From assembly GCA_003557565.1 (NCBI GenBank), contig PWOG01000051.1:1-6156 (forward strand): DNA of 6,156 nucleotides, read 5' to 3'. Source of the stretch: Desulfobulbaceae bacterium. Its GTDB lineage: Bacteria > Desulfobacterota > Desulfobulbia > Desulfobulbales > Desulfurivibrionaceae. This document shows positions 1 through 5,021 of the stretch, piece by piece. The notes under the pieces were generated by a model, which made no database searches, was not told the DNA's origin, and was given only the letters and a program-made list of their open reading frames with translations. The position numbers and the translations under genes are program-made. Every line of letters starts with the position of its first letter. The first letter of the stretch is position 1.

Positions 1-504
1 CAGGCGGTTGTTCTCTTTTTGCCGTAGCCGTTGTTTGGTGCGCTTTTCCACGGCGCCGGGCCGGTAGCGTTCGAAGTCCTGGCGGGGGTCGGGGTCGCTG
101 CGCATGGCGCAGACCCAGAAGCGGTCCCGGTACCAGCCCACGGCGGTATAGGCAAACAGGGGCAGGGTAGGGGCGGGCTCTTGCGCCTTCTGAAAGGCGG
201 CGCCGAGGATGGCGGTATGGGCCGGGGCGATGAAGGCGGCCACCGCCTGAGCCGGTTTCCCGGGCTCTTCGGGGTCCTCATCGACCAGCAGGGGCTCGCC
301 GCTGTCCGGATCGAAGCCCACCGGTCGACGCTGGGGCAGGACAAAAAGTTCGCTGCCCGGCGGCAGGGGAATCAAGGTATCCAGCTCCGGCCGCCAAAAG
401 TCACGGCCGCTGCGGCCGGCCATCAGCAAATCGGGCAGATCCTTGATCTCTCCGGCGGCATTGGCGTAGACCAGGCAGGGGGTATGTCGTGGATGGAGGC
501 TCAT
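1..504 (-). CDS. N-terminal part of a probable uncharacterised radical SAM protein (runs off the left edge)
   Basis: The minus-strand frame is open from an ATG at 504 to the left edge, giving 168 complete codons with no stop, so the 3' part lies outside the window. The protein begins MSLHPRHTPCLVYANAAGEI and continues with DLLMAGRSGRDFWRP, LIPLPPGSELFVLPQRRPVGFDP and, near residues 125-145, LPLFAYTAVGWYRDRFWVCA. I recall this layout (a short 'MAGRSG' segment, 'LPxGSxLFxLPxRxPVGxD', then 'AYTAVGW') from the N-terminal region of an unnamed radical SAM family in delta-proteobacteria, where the CxxxCxxC cluster comes later. That cluster is not in the visible part, so the enzymatic assignment is inference. 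A weak GGA lies 6 nt before the ATG. The gene is separated from the upstream DUF3299 gene by a palindromic repeat, so it probably belongs to a different transcription unit. The coding call is firm from the coherent protein; the family name is moderate. Confidence 0.75.
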   Translation of the reverse strand, partial: MSLHPRHTPCLVYANAAGEIKDLPDLLMAGRSGRDFWRPELDTLIPLPPGSELFVLPQRRPVGFDPDSGEPLLVDEDPEEPGKPAQAVAAFIAPAHTAILGAAFQKAQEPAPTLPLFAYTAVGWYRDRFWVCAMRSDPDPRQDFERYRPGAVEKRTKQRLRQKENNRL

Positions 505-516
505 ATTATTCCAGTG

Positions 517-534
517 TTGATGTAAGTTCATCAA
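517..534 (-). promoter_or_regulatory. Candidate operator: perfect 6-bp inverted repeat upstream of the partial gene
   Basis: TTGATGTAAGTTCATCAA is a perfect 6-bp inverted repeat with a 6-bp centre. It ends 12 bp before the ATG at 504, where a dimeric repressor or activator would be expected to bind. No matching regulator is in the window and the motif is not one I can name. A short palindrome of this size could occur by chance. Confidence 0.25.
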
Positions 535-554
535 GGCAAATAACTGCAGATTTA

Positions 555-669
555 ACGGGCCGTAAACGTTCAGCCGTGCCGCAGGTTCGGGGGATTAGCC
601 AGGCGCGGCGTACCCCCTGTACGCAAGCCTGGCTGAGCGCCCGAAGATGCGGTGCGGATGAACGTTTAC
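555..669 (+). repeat. Long imperfect palindromic dispersed repeat, copy 1
   Basis: The ends are perfect 11-bp inverted repeats: GTAAACGTTCA at 562-572 and TGAACGTTTAC at 659-669. The outer arms continue as about 27 bp of imperfect pairing, with CCGCAGGTTCGGG on the left and CCCGAAGATGCGG on the right. An inner arm pair follows (AGCCAGGC at 597-604 with GCCTGGCT at 627-634). A final pair, GCGTAC at 608-613 and GTACGC at 619-624, encloses CCCCT. The whole element could fold into one long interrupted hairpin. A second, inverted copy lies at 4870-4985, and the two also share ACGGGCC just outside the left end (555-561 here). There is no T-tract, so it is not a standard intrinsic terminator. It abuts the DUF3299 stop codon, which lies inside the right terminal repeat. 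It is most likely a REP- or MITE-like dispersed element. Confidence 0.85.
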
Positions 670-1367
670 AGGTTGATTACCGAGTCGTCCTCGTAGGGCT
701 CGATGCCGTCGGCAATGATGGTATAACCGGCCTTGCCCAGTTCATCGTCGGTGAAGCTTTGGGTCTGCATGGTGCCTTTGACCCAGACGGTGTCAAAAAG
801 TTCCAGCTCGAACATCATGTCCGGTTCCCGGCTCTTGATGTAGACGATCTGATTGGCCGGCGGCGGCGGTACATGGATACAGGCCCCGAAATAGGGTACC
901 AGCAGAAACTCCGACACCGTGCCGGGCTTTGCGTCAAGCGGGACGGCAAAGCCCGGCAGGCGGACCCGCCGGCCGTCCAGATCTTCCACCACCGGGGCGG
1001 CGGCCCAGACGTCTTCCAGTTTATCCATCAGCTCGATGGCCAGGTCATCGTCGTCGTCCAAAAGATCGATGTCGTATTCGTCGAAATAAAGGTCGGGCTC
1101 CCAGTCCAGGGGAATCATATCTTCCCACTCCAGGGTCAGCAGGTCATCTTCATCCCCCGTTGGTTCAGTCCCGGTCTGCTCCTCGGCCGCCGGTTCATCC
1201 TTTTTTAAGACAAACTGATGCGGCGGCGAGACGTTGCCGGCGGTGTCGGTTTCCTGGTCGGTTACCGGGGGGGATGGCTGCCGGCTCTGCCCGTAAGGGT
1301 AAAACAGCAGCGCCGCCAGGCCCGTGACCAGCAGCAGGCCGAAAAAAACTGCAAAGCTCCAGCGCAT
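666..1367 (-). CDS. DUF3299 domain protein, membrane-anchored partner of a Zrg-like zinc-uptake system
   Basis: This 233-residue protein has an N-terminal hydrophobic segment at residues 4-23 without a clear cleavage site, so it is probably anchored in the inner membrane facing the periplasm. A variable linker follows. Next is an acidic stretch with the LEWEDMIPLDWEPD motif at 79-92 and a run of five aspartates at 104-108. The DUF3299 core then carries RVRLPGFAVPL (134-144), EFLLVPYFGACIHVPPPP (153-170) and NQIVY. Cys163 and His165 in GACIHV are candidate metal ligands, but this is inference because the family's biochemistry is unknown to me. The ATG at 1367 has GGAG 9 nt upstream. The gene follows the ABC ATPase and permease after a 156-bp gap, the company DUF3299 keeps in the Vibrio ZrgABCDE cluster. 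Its stop TAA lies in the terminal repeat of the adjacent palindromic element. Confidence 0.9.
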   Translation of the reverse strand: MRWSFAVFFGLLLVTGLAALLFYPYGQSRQPSPPVTDQETDTAGNVSPPHQFVLKKDEPAAEEQTGTEPTGDEDDLLTLEWEDMIPLDWEPDLYFDEYDIDLLDDDDDLAIELMDKLEDVWAAAPVVEDLDGRRVRLPGFAVPLDAKPGTVSEFLLVPYFGACIHVPPPPANQIVYIKSREPDMMFELELFDTVWVKGTMQTQSFTDDELGKAGYTIIADGIEPYEDDSVINL

Positions 1368-1466
1368 TCAAGTTTACTCCAGTTGTTAGTGATCGCTTAT
1401 CTCAAGTTTATGATGGGTCTGCCCAACACCGCAAGCCGCACCGGCAGGCCGAGTCAAACGGGCGTT

Positions 1467-1485
1467 GCCGGGTAGCGGCCCCGGC
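1467..1485. repeat. Small GC-rich inverted repeat between the permease and DUF3299 genes
   Basis: GCCGGG at 1467-1472 and CCCGGC at 1480-1485 pair perfectly around a 7-nt loop. It lies in the 156-bp gap between the permease stop and the DUF3299 start. It lacks a following T-tract, so I do not call it a terminator. It could stabilise mRNA or be chance in GC-rich DNA. The rest of the gap shows no open frame I can support and only a poor promoter-like pair. Confidence 0.3.
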
Positions 1486-1523
1486 GATTACGGCGGGCCA
1501 GTGTGTTTTGACCAGGCCTGCAA

Positions 1524-2786
1524 CTACATACGCATGCTAATACCGTTGACCACCGCCTGGCGATAAGCGCGGATGGCGGGAATCAGGCCGCTGACCAGAC
1601 CTGCCAGCAGAACAATGCCGAGATAGGCCAGTTCCATGGGCCGCAGGCCGCCAAGACCGATGAAAAGACCGAAGCGGGCTTCGATCAATCCTCCCGCGCC
1701 AATGATCATGGCATAAAGCAGGACGGTGCCCAGCACGGCCCCCAGCAAAGCCAGCAGCAGCGCCTCCCCGCAGATCAGCATCAGAATGTAGCGGGGGCCG
1801 GCACCCACTGCCCGCAGGATCGCCATTTCCCGCCGCCTGGCCTCCAGGTTGCTGAGCTGGGCGCTGAGCATGCCCAGCAGCCCCACCCCCACCACGAACC
1901 AGGAGATCAGCCGCAGGGCCTGTTCCGCCGTGCCCAGCAGATCCCAGAGCTGGTGCAGGGCCACCCCCGGCAGAATGGCGGTCAGGGCCTCCCGGGGGTA
2001 ATTGTTGACGTAACGCTGGAGCTGGAAACTGGCGGCCCGGGAATCCAGGCCCACCAGAAAGGCGGTGATGGTTTTCGGGGTCAGGTCTCTTTCCCTGGCG
2101 TCATCCGCCGAAACCTGGCGGCCGGGCAGTGGCACTCCGGCCTCCCAGCCCAGGTGGATGGCCTCGAAACCCTCCAGGGGAATGTGGATGGTCCGGTCCA
2201 CCGCCGTGCGGGTGGGGGCCAGTATCCCCACCACGGTGAAGGGCATGTCGTCGTGGCGGACAAAGGCCACGTCGTCGGCGCCGTGGGCGATGACGATCTC
2301 CTCGCCTGGCTGGTATCCAAGCTTTTGGGCCACCTCGTAGCCCAGCACCGCCTCGAAGACATCTTCAAATTGTGTTCCCTGTTTTAACTCCAGGGGACGC
2401 TGGTCGGCGTAACGGTAATATTGGAAATAATCGCTGTTGGTAGCCAGCACTGGATATCCTCGGTGGGAATCCCCCAAGGACAGGGGCACGGTCCAGTTCA
2501 CCCGGGGATGATCGGCGATATGCCGATAACTGCGCCAGGAGATATTGCTGGTGGCTTCCCCCATGCGAAAGACCGAGTAGAGCAGAAGCTGCACCGGGCT
2601 GCTCCGGGCTCCGACCACCAGGTCGGTATCGCTGATGGTGGCGGTGAATCCGCTGTGGGCCTCGTAACGCAGGCGTTCCACCCCCAGCAGCAGGGCCACC
2701 GCCAGGGCGATGGCCAGCACGGTTAGCCCTACGGTATAACGGCGGTTGAGCAGACTCTTCCAGGCCAGGGTCAGGGTTGCCATCAT
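1524..2786 (-). CDS. FtsX/MacB-type ABC transporter permease of the Zrg-like zinc system
   Basis: This is the inner-membrane permease partner of the adjacent ATPase. With the start at 2786 it has 420 residues. One transmembrane helix lies at about 19-37, preceded by WKSLLNRRYTV, the usual FtsX/MacB-like lead-in. A large periplasmic domain follows (about 38-290), then three C-terminal helices near 291-312, 338-362 and 385-405. Between helices 2 and 3 is EARRREMAILRAVGAG (315-330), the cytoplasmic motif by which FtsX-type permeases contact their ATPase. The frame is open further upstream, but that stretch overlaps the ATPase and looks non-native (Pro/Arg/Gln-rich). The ATG at 2786 overlaps the ATPase stop as TAATG, and an adjacent ATG at 2783 is equally possible. 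GGAGAG lies just upstream, implying translational coupling. Similar permeases serve lipoprotein or macrolide export; the DUF2796 and DUF3299 neighbours favour zinc uptake. Confidence 0.92.
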   Translation of the reverse strand: MMATLTLAWKSLLNRRYTVGLTVLAIALAVALLLGVERLRYEAHSGFTATISDTDLVVGARSSPVQLLLYSVFRMGEATSNISWRSYRHIADHPRVNWTVPLSLGDSHRGYPVLATNSDYFQYYRYADQRPLELKQGTQFEDVFEAVLGYEVAQKLGYQPGEEIVIAHGADDVAFVRHDDMPFTVVGILAPTRTAVDRTIHIPLEGFEAIHLGWEAGVPLPGRQVSADDARERDLTPKTITAFLVGLDSRAASFQLQRYVNNYPREALTAILPGVALHQLWDLLGTAEQALRLISWFVVGVGLLGMLSAQLSNLEARRREMAILRAVGAGPRYILMLICGEALLLALLGAVLGTVLLYAMIIGAGGLIEARFGLFIGLGGLRPMELAYLGIVLLAGLVSGLIPAIRAYRQAVVNGISMRM

Positions 2787-3577
2787 TATCTCTCCGGCCC
2801 GGCCGGCGCGCAAGCGGCTCGGTTGATTTGATCGAGCAGGATGCTGCGGTCGAAAAGATGCTCCAGGCTGCGGTCGTGGCTGACCATCACCAGGGTGGCC
2901 CCCTGGCGGGCGCATTCGGCAAACAGCAGTTGCACGAAGGATTCCCGTCGGTCCATGTCCAGCGAGGAAGTGGGTTCGTCGGCGATCACCAGTTCGGGAC
3001 CGCCGATCAGGGCCCGGGCCGCCGCCACTCGCTGCTGCTGGCCGACGCTTAGTTCCGCCACCGGTTGTTTGAGCAGGTACGGATCGCCCAGGTCCAGGTG
3101 GGCCAAAAGCCGCCGCGCCTCGGCGGCCAGGGCGGTCCGCTGGCCGCCGGCGGGCTTTGTGTCGGCGGCGGTTGCCCGTTGGTCGTTGGCCCGGCCGCCG
3201 GCGGCTTTGAGTCGCCGGCGGCGGGAAAAACGGCAGGGCAGCAGGACGTTTTCCAGCAGGGAAAGGTAAGGCAGCAGGTTGAAGAGCTGAAAGATATAGC
3301 CGATGTGGTCGGCCCGGAAACGGTCCCGCCGGCTGCCGCCCATGGCCGCAAGATCCTGGCCAAGAACCGCCACCCGGCCCTCTTCGGCGACCCCGACACC
3401 GGTGAGCAGGTTGAGCAAAGTGGTTTTACCGCTGCCGCTGGGGCCGGCGATGAAAACCATCTCTCCTTGGTCGACGGTCAGGGATTCCAGGTCCAGGATC
3501 AGCGGCCCTCGGCGGCGCCAGCGAAACCGCAGGTGGCGGCAGTCGATCACCCGGTTGTTGTGTGCGGTGGCGGACAT
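2786..3577 (-). CDS. ABC transporter ATP-binding protein (LolD/MacB class) of the Zrg-like zinc system
   Basis: This cytoplasmic ATPase energises the adjacent FtsX-type permease. Numbering from the ATG at 3577 (263 residues), the motifs are Walker A GPSGSGKT (45-52), Q-loop Gln97 in YIFQLFNLLPYLS, signature LSVGQQQR (176-183), Walker B ELVIADEP (195-202), D-loop SSLD (204-207) and switch His234. All catalytic residues are present. Between the Q-loop and the signature there is an Arg/Ala/Gly-rich insertion at about 119-150, some 20-25 residues longer than I recall for LolD or MacB, encoded by duplicated hairpin-forming DNA. An in-frame TTG at 3586 would add three residues. Neither start has a clear Shine-Dalgarno site, so translation may be coupled to the DUF2796 gene, which ends 18 nt upstream. 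Its stop overlaps the permease start. The class is certain; the substrate is inferred from the neighbours. Confidence 0.93.
   Translation of the reverse strand: MSATAHNNRVIDCRHLRFRWRRRGPLILDLESLTVDQGEMVFIAGPSGSGKTTLLNLLTGVGVAEEGRVAVLGQDLAAMGGSRRDRFRADHIGYIFQLFNLLPYLSLLENVLLPCRFSRRRRLKAAGGRANDQRATAADTKPAGGQRTALAAEARRLLAHLDLGDPYLLKQPVAELSVGQQQRVAAARALIGGPELVIADEPTSSLDMDRRESFVQLLFAECARQGATLVMVSHDRSLEHLFDRSILLDQINRAACAPAGPER
3143..3224. repeat. Duplicated GC-rich hairpin motif inside the ABC ATPase gene
   Basis: Two related units lie about 50 bp apart, at 3143-3171 and 3194-3224. Both follow the pattern GCCGCCGGCGG, then CTTTG, then GTCG and a GGCGGCGG tail. The second unit contains a perfect 10-bp inverted repeat (3194-3203 with 3213-3222) around a 9-nt loop. 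The first pairs over six bases, CCGCCG with CGGCGG. They encode residues of roughly 118-145 in the Arg/Ala/Gly-rich insertion. The pattern suggests a local duplication or an in-frame small-repeat insertion. Confidence 0.7.
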
Positions 3578-3595
3578 CGCGGTCAAGGTGCGGTG

Positions 3596-4285
3596 TTACA
3601 GGTCAAAACGGGGCTCGGCGGGGCGCAGTTCGGCCCCTTTCTGCCCCGCCGGGGTAATGGCCTGGATCCGGAGACGGTGGGTGGCGGGGAAGTCCTGAAA
3701 CAGCAGGAAATCGATATGGCTCAAGTGTTCGGGCCGCTCACAGTGAAATTCCCAGAGGGCCGAAAAATCGGCATGATCAGCGTGATCATGGTCATGGCCG
3801 CTGGCCTTGCCATGTTGGTCCTGGTTTTCATGCCGGTGCTCGGGTGGCGGTTCAAGGTCGAAATCCGCGTCGGCCTCGGCCTTGATCAACCGGCACCGGG
3901 CAGCAACAGGGAAAGAAAACATGCTTTCACCGTCGCGGAGAAGTTCGATGGCCTGGTCAATTTTTTCCCTTTGCTTCCGGTCGCGGGGCTGGTGTTCAAA
4001 ACCGACCTTGTTCATGGCCGGGCTGAGCATATCAATTATCAGCCGTGAATCCTCCAGGATCAGGTTCAATTCCGCCAGACCATGCACATGGGCCCCCGGG
4101 CCCGAGCCGTGGCCATGATCATGATGGTCATGGTGTTCCTCGCCGTGGCCATGCCCGTGATGATCGTGGGCCGCCACCCCGGAGGGCAGGCATAACAGCA
4201 CGGCGGCAAGGGTCAGGACGGTCAATACACCCAGCGGGCTCGCGGAGGGCAACATACTCTTGATGGCGAAGTTTTTTGCGGTCAC
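3596..4285 (-). CDS. zrgA: DUF2796 / ZrgA-like His-rich periplasmic zinc-binding protein
   Basis: This is probably the zinc-binding component of a ZrgABCDE-type uptake system, acting in the periplasm. From a GTG at 4285 it has 229 residues. A signal peptide runs to about residue 39, with Lys4 and Lys9, a hydrophobic core near 18-33 and cleavage after GVAA. The mature protein opens with a dense His stretch (40-59) and then the DUF2796 hallmarks AHVHGLAELNL (65-75), LSPAMNKVGFEHQPR (87-101) and the ending LRIQAITPAGQKGAELRP. A second His cluster lies at 150-171 (HDHDHADHAD). Cys131 and Cys182 could form a disulphide. The start was chosen because AAGGAAA lies about 6 nt before the GTG; a downstream ATG at 4255 has a weaker site, and an upstream ATG at 4369 would overlap ssb. 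ssb ends 70 bp upstream, and no promoter or Zur box was recognised in the gap. Confidence 0.9.
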   Translation of the reverse strand: MTAKNFAIKSMLPSASPLGVLTVLTLAAVLLCLPSGVAAHDHHGHGHGEEHHDHHDHGHGSGPGAHVHGLAELNLILEDSRLIIDMLSPAMNKVGFEHQPRDRKQREKIDQAIELLRDGESMFSFPVAARCRLIKAEADADFDLEPPPEHRHENQDQHGKASGHDHDHADHADFSALWEFHCERPEHLSHIDFLLFQDFPATHRLRIQAITPAGQKGAELRPAEPRFDL

Positions 4286-4355
4286 GTCAGTTTCCTTGCC
4301 CTGGGCTGTGGTTGGCTGTCGGTCAGGGTGAAGCGGGAAGATCAGCCGGGCGGCC

Positions 4356-4763
4356 CTAAAAGGGAACATCGTCGCCCATGGAGGGTTCGGGGGGCGGCGG
4401 TTCGTCCATCATCTGGTTGTCGCCACCTCCTCCGGTGCCCCGGGGGGAGAGCATCTTCATCTCGCGGGCGACGATCTCGGTGGTCCAGCGGTCGTTGCCG
4501 TCCTTATCCTGCCATTTGCGGGTCTGGATCCGGCCTTCGATATAGACCCGGGAGCCCTTGGCCAGATACTCCCCGCAGATCTCCGCCAGCCGTTTGAAGG
4601 TCACGATCCGGTGCCATTCGGTCATTTCGTCTTTGCTGCCGTCGGGTTTTCTCCAGACCTCGGTGGTGGCGATCCGGAAGGTGGTGACGGCGTCGCCGCT
4701 CTGGGAGTAGCGTACTTCCGGGTCGGCTCCCAGATTGCCGATAAGAATGGCCTTGTTGATCAT
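4356..4763 (-). CDS. ssb: Single-stranded DNA-binding protein
   Basis: This homotetrameric OB-fold protein coats single-stranded DNA in replication, recombination and repair. Its 135 residues begin MINKAILIGNLGADPEVRYS, the standard SSB N-terminus, and continue with TTFRIATTEVWR, TEWHRIVTFKRLAEICGEYLAKGSRVYIEGRI and WTTEIVAREMKML, completing the OB fold by about residue 105. The tail is a short Gly/Pro/acidic linker ending MGDDVPF, the acidic tip that recruits partner proteins, with Val in place of the commoner Ile. The protein is shorter than the 165-180 residues of enterobacterial SSB because the linker is brief. The ATG at 4763 has GAGGTG about 6 nt upstream, and a strong promoter lies about 60 bp upstream of the start. 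The zinc-uptake genes follow on the same strand after 70 bp, so SSB may be the first gene of a mixed operon. The identification is secure. Confidence 0.97.
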   Translation of the reverse strand: MINKAILIGNLGADPEVRYSQSGDAVTTFRIATTEVWRKPDGSKDEMTEWHRIVTFKRLAEICGEYLAKGSRVYIEGRIQTRKWQDKDGNDRWTTEIVAREMKMLSPRGTGGGGDNQMMDEPPPPEPSMGDDVPF

Positions 4764-4822
4764 GACAACACCTCGTTGGTGGCTGAAGGGATAATTGGGC
4801 TGGCTGGTAAAAAAGTCGGCTC

Positions 4823-4851
4823 ATTCTAGAAAGTACCGCCGGTGATGTCAA
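4823..4851 (-). promoter_or_regulatory. Near-consensus sigma70-type promoter driving ssb
   Basis: On the minus strand the -35 box is TTGACA (4851-4846, 6 of 6 matches) and the -10 box is TAGAAT (4828-4823, 5 of 6), separated by exactly 17 bp. Transcription should begin near 4816, giving a leader of about 50 nt with a good ribosome site (GAGGTG) before the ssb ATG. The -35 box starts 18 bp from the edge of the palindromic repeat. It is the best promoter seen in the window and may also serve the downstream zinc genes. Confidence 0.85.
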
Positions 4852-4869
4852 CTCCAATCAATTGTTTCT

Positions 4870-4985
4870 GTAATCGTCCAGCAGCACCGCATCTTCGGGC
4901 GATCAGTCAAGCTTACGTACCAGGAGGTACGCTGCGCTTGGCTGCTTGCCCGAACCTGCGGCACTGCTGAACGATTACGGCCCGT
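4870..4985 (-). repeat. Long imperfect palindromic dispersed repeat, copy 2 (inverted relative to copy 1)
   Basis: The ends are GTAATCGTCCA at 4870-4880 and TGAACGATTAC at 4968-4978. The outer arms pair over about 30 bp with roughly 25 matches, including CCGCATCTTCGGG on the left and CCCGAACCTGCGG on the right. The inner arms pair around GTACC (4917-4921) and GGTAC (4926-4930). Read on the minus strand it aligns with copy 1, including the outside ACGGGCC (4985-4979) and the asymmetric CCGCAGG / CCGAAGATGCGG marks, so the two copies are inverted with respect to each other. It sits between the SPL-family gene and the ssb promoter. The similar size (109 bp between palindrome ends, against 108 bp in copy 1) supports a defined element. 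No T-tract follows, so simple intrinsic termination is not supported. Confidence 0.85.
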
Positions 4986-5010
4986 CAGGCCGGTAAGCTG
5001 GTACCCTTGG

Positions 5011-5021
5011 TGAACGTTTAC
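5011..5021 (-). repeat. Solo copy of the repeat's terminal 11-mer at the SPL-family gene stop
   Basis: GTAAACGTTCA, read on the minus strand, is identical to the perfect terminal repeats of copy 1. Here it stands alone, about 30 bp outside copy 2, and contains the TAA stop codon of the SPL-family gene. It may be the relic of a further element or the true outer boundary of copy 2. Confidence 0.6.

Noticed and set aside
505..540. TTGATG with AATAAT as a promoter for the partial left-edge gene
   Set aside because: The AATAAT touches the ATG, so transcription would begin inside the gene; the spacing is not usable.
555..669. Palindromic repeat copy 1 as an intrinsic terminator of the DUF3299 gene
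   Set aside because: The hairpin is long and interrupted and no run of T follows on the minus strand; a Rho-linked or mRNA-stability role cannot be excluded.
489..1208. Plus-strand 239-codon open frame
   Set aside because: It runs through the palindromic repeat and antisense to the well-supported DUF3299 gene; the translation has no recognisable domain.
1368..1460. TTGCGG and TAAACT, 18 bp apart, as a promoter for the DUF3299 gene
   Set aside because: Too few consensus matches to tell from chance.
3065..4048. Plus-strand 327-codon open frame
   Set aside because: It lies antisense to the ABC ATPase and the ZrgA-like gene, both with complete family motifs; long antisense frames are common in GC-rich code.
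4350..4362. CCCTTTTAGGG at the ssb stop as a terminator
   Set aside because: The stem is only 4 bp and no T-tract follows.
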